Part shown: positions 60,805 through 64,000 of the stretch, piece by piece
How positions within the stretch are numbered: position 1 is the first letter of the stretch
How the letters are laid out: each line of letters starts with the position of its first letter
DNA from: Diorhabda sublineata
Taxonomy: Eukaryota > Arthropoda > Insecta > Coleoptera > Chrysomelidae
Length of the DNA stretch: 64,000 nt
Assembly (NCBI RefSeq): GCF_026230105.1
Contig: NC_079476.1
Span: 24,418,559 to 24,482,558, forward strand
Direction of reading: 5' to 3'
The notes under the pieces: generated by a model
What the model saw: the letters and a program-made list of their open reading frames with translations, nothing else
Database searches by the model: none
What the model was told of the DNA's origin: nothing
Translations under genes and position numbers: made by a program

Positions 60805-63595
60805 TTCTTATTGCCGAAAGAAAAATTTGTCTCTAAAAAATATTCCAAGAAAAACGTTCAACTCAATCAATAGCCTGTATGGTATTAAGAATCTGTTATT
60901 ACACCGAGAGACTATTTATAGTATTGTTTGATTGAGAACAGAACGGATCATTTTGCCACTGTATTTTGAGCATGTATTCCAAAGTTGGAGAGTGGAATCG
61001 CCAGAGAAATTGCGTCTGTCATCCGACGAACATTTTATCTCTCTTTTAAAGCTTGACGTAGTGCGCTGGTGAGAATTAATTAAATGAAAAAATGGCCCTT
61101 CTCTCTCCCTCTCTCTATCTGATAGCTTAATGTGATTCTAGTGAATAAATGATAGCAGGGATTTCGACTGTTATTTCAGTGAGTACTTTCTACGTATTTG
61201 GTATCGATTCACACTTTTTGAATGTTAATTATATCATCTACTATTCCATAATGCAATTACATTTATCTATGATAGATAATATACTGAAGTTTTGAGCACT
61301 TTCTATTACAATGGAAAAGCATGCTCATTCCACGTCCAACTATTAAAAACTCAAAGTTATCGACATTTTAAGACATATTTATTCTACTGAGATCCATCAA
61401 ACAACAAATCATTGACTAAATGAAATGACAAAACATTTTCCGAGAGCGAACATTTTGAACAGCTAGAATCAGAAACATAATCTGCTACAAACTAAATATT
61501 TTCAATTAAAGTCACAACAGTTAACGACACCTCCAAGATTTCTACAAACAAATAAAATTCAAAGCTAAATTTCAGCATTTGAGTAAGTAATTAAGTATTT
61601 CTAGTCGTACAATTTGTTTCAGTTGTATCAGTTTCTAGGACTTTATCTGGAGTTACATTATTGGTTTAATAAACAGATCAGAAGCCAGAAAAGATTCACG
61701 AAGACTCGATTAATTGTTTTTCGTAGATGTACTCAATAATATAGCTAAGTAAGTGAATTTGGTAATGGAAGAAAGGCAAGGGTATTAATAGGACTTTTGA
61801 AATGAATCAACAAATGGGCAAATATCAAATATTGGTTCATTACAAAAGAAATAAGGAACACAATATGTAATGATGTTTACAGAAGAAGCTGGAAATAATA
61901 AGCAATCTTTTTTACATTATGTGGACAAATATCCAAAACCTCATATGAATAATGATTTAGAAATTGAAAGTATGAAAATATAATTTATAAATAATAACTG
62001 GTAAAAAAAATATAGTGTGAGTAGGGTTTATTATAATTCAAGATCTTTGTGTCTCAGCTGGCAATCGACAATTGGATTCATGGATTGTAATTTTTTTTCT
62101 TTATTGAATTTTACTTATAGTATTCTGAAAAAACATTTTCTATTGCGTTTATTTTTATGTTTTGCTTCCAGCACATTCTTTTAGGAGGAACCAGAAGTCT
62201 AATTGTGATAATTATGGTGCTCAGGTGGTTGTAAACAAACATAATTATGAAATACAAACAAAAAATCGTAAATCAAAAGCGTTTACAGAGTTAGATTTAA
62301 AAAGTCATCAAAGCTTTGATAATAATGACATTTTCTACTTTTTAGTATAATTAACGTCTTTCTTAGTGTTTTTAAACTGTATTTTAGTATTTGATTTCTA
62401 GTTAAATATGCTATTTTAAATATTTCTCCAATATGTACAGATGTGTTGATGATTGCATATCAATTTTGTAGGTCTGTGACTGCGTACGTAGCATACGTAG
62501 CCCGCCCACTAACTTTATCTTTCTTACTCTGTTACAAAGAATGTTTTAAAATATTTTTTACATGCTTCCACGTAAAAAATCAGTTTTACCACTGCTTAAT
62601 GTCATTGAAAGTGTCACTTTTTATCCTCCGAGGTTCCAGCTCGGTTCTGCGCACAATCAAGTATGCGCAGTATAGATAAAGTATCTCGAACGAGAGAGAA
62701 AATGAATATTGTCGGCACCGTTTTTTCCCATACCAACTGTCCTGTCCACTTAGTTGCTATTAATCTATCAACATAACCTCAGTTTTTTCAAACGTCACTT
62801 TGTTTCAACGTCAACGATAATCAAATTTGTTCACGTTTTGATAATATGATATATAAATGGCAATAATTTCAATAACAAACTATTATTAGTGATTATAGTA
62901 ATATCTTTTGATGGTTAACAATCTCTTAGTTGCATCTGAAGCGTATCTAATGCCATTTTACATCAATGAACGCTAAGTATCGATATAGAGTTATTGAAAA
63001 TTAAGCACTTGACGATATAGCTTTGACAGACGATAACAGCAAGAGAAATTTTAATATCAAACAAGAATTGCATCGAACTAATGTAACGTAACAATCAATT
63101 GGAATGCCATAATTACAAACGGTAAACTGTATGTATTACATTGCATAAAGGGTGTGTTATAGTGAACGATCTAATAGCTTGTAATAAATCAAATGAGATG
63201 CTGATGCAGTAAAACGTTTTTCCTAATCATATTCATTATTGAGCGTAAAAAAGTTTATGTACAATATTTTATTTGTAATAAGAAGATATAAGGTAAAAAA
63301 ATAATTAGAATATTCGAGATTTCTATTCAGGTTTGTCATACTGTGAGCCCAGGTAAATAGGGCGATAACCACCTATACGTCGTTAGACACGGCCTATAAA
63401 ATCTTAAATTAAACAATAGGATAAGCCTTTGATAACATCACAACAGATCAAAACGGATAAACGTACTTAAAGTGCCTAAACAACTGATAATAACGATAGA
63501 AGAAGTGTCTAAGTGTCCCAGTAATGGAGAACTGATGAAGTTGTCCAAATAAGAAAAAAACTTCAAGATATTAGATTTTACAATATAAAACAGAG
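60805..63595. other. No gene clearly recognised
   Basis: AT-rich DNA with a CT-rich microsatellite at about 61098-61120. A possible terminal exon at 62172-62350 (+) is preceded by a strong pyrimidine tract and acceptor (TTTTGCTTCCAG). It reads HSFRRNQKSNCDNYGAQVVV, then NKHNYEIQTKNRKSKAF, and ends at a TAA. I have no partner exon or family for it. Confidence 0.35.
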
Positions 63596-63614
63596 CCTTT
63601 AAGAGAGAAACAGC

Positions 63615-64000
63615 CTTCAAGTGCCTTAGTAAGCTGATAGACAACAATACAAACTGCTCAACATCCATCCAAGCGAATTCAAACTGGATTCATAGAATGA
63701 AGAACAAACTTCTAAGCCGCACTGTCAAAATGAAAATCTACAAAACTCTAACTAGTCTAGTACCCTCATACAGTGGTGAAACATGGTCGCTGACAGAGTA
63801 CGACATAAAGAATTAGGAAGATTTGACAGGAGGAGTGAAAGTAGAAGATGAATGGAGAATCCGATGGGACTATAAGATAAGCAAAATCCTACAAAACTAA
63901 AACATTGTTCCATCAAAGCTAATCCTATGGCTTCGCCATATTCAATGGAAGAGATCCCTGAACTATGTGATTTACAGGATGGTGCTCCATTTCAAGGAAT
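63615..64000 (+). mobile_element. RTE-like retrotransposon 3' fragment running off the window
   Basis: The plus frame from about 63618 reads FKCLSKLIDNNTNCSTSIQA, RMKNKLLSRTVKMKIYKTL, PSYSGETWSLTEYDIKN, then a stop, VEDEWRIRWDY, and ILWLRHIQW near 63928. This is the thumb and tail of a retrotransposon reverse transcriptase: FKYLG-L-x-(N)-(C)S-x-EI-x-R, (K)-LLSR-TK-x-x-(I/L)YKTL-(I)RPV-TYG-ETW-LT, and RLRW-GH-R. It differs from the other three RTE-type copies here. One stop and several substitutions make it inactive; more of the element should lie beyond 64000. Confidence 0.82.

Overview
This is an AT-rich stretch of an arthropod nuclear genome, most likely an insect with a large, transposon-laden genome. 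The basis is the GT-AG split exons, a secreted immunoglobulin-domain gene of insect cell-surface type, and many remnants of insect-style mariner, piggyBac, Tc3-like, RTE, Jockey and Dong/R4 elements. The order cannot be fixed; a beetle is a guess only. There are no bacterial features, no CRISPR array and no convincing RNA gene. Most of the open frames that can be drawn are chance or antisense frames in AT-rich DNA. Nearly everything supportable is either a host exon or a decayed mobile element.

Host genes. The best host gene is on the minus strand and fills the left-centre of the window. A signal-peptide exon (28741-28810) is followed by an intron of about 10.2 kb, then an Ig V-type exon (18377-18551) whose phase fits exactly. 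A further candidate exon (16212-16296), also in phase, may carry the next Ig strands; the rest should lie further left. Intron 1 is crowded with mobile DNA: mariner remnants, an unclassified transposon-protein remnant, a THAP zinc-finger coding fragment and a 5'-truncated RTE retrotransposon directly beside the THAP exons.

Left part (1-18 kb): a long decayed RTE reverse transcriptase (about 1.75-2.9 kb), a second RTE tail on the minus strand (6.3-6.95 kb), a Helitron-type helicase scrap (9.1 kb), an unrecognised protein-like frame with one frameshift (10.3-10.8 kb, minus), and one copy of an unnamed dispersed repeat (14.8-15.9 kb).

Right part (29-64 kb): essentially a transposon graveyard. 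It holds a mariner piece just upstream of the Ig gene, Jockey and RTE-like fragments on the minus strand (32.3-33.9 and 37 kb), and a (TA)n tract (35.2 kb). A Dong/R4-type element is bracketed by TAA repeats (40.1-41.9 kb). Two internally deleted DNA transposons still have recognisable ends: a mariner at 47338-48210 and a piggyBac-like element at 52511-53453. There is also a piggyBac left half (49 kb), a Tc3-like transposase remnant (52 kb), an unrecognised decayed coding frame (55.6-56.1 kb, minus), a mariner at 60 kb, and an RTE-like tail running off the right edge.

I did not find a convincing new multi-gene system. The items most worth a second look are the split Ig gene, the two deleted but TIR-bearing elements, the TAA-bracketed Dong copy, and the two protein-like decayed frames with no family I can name.
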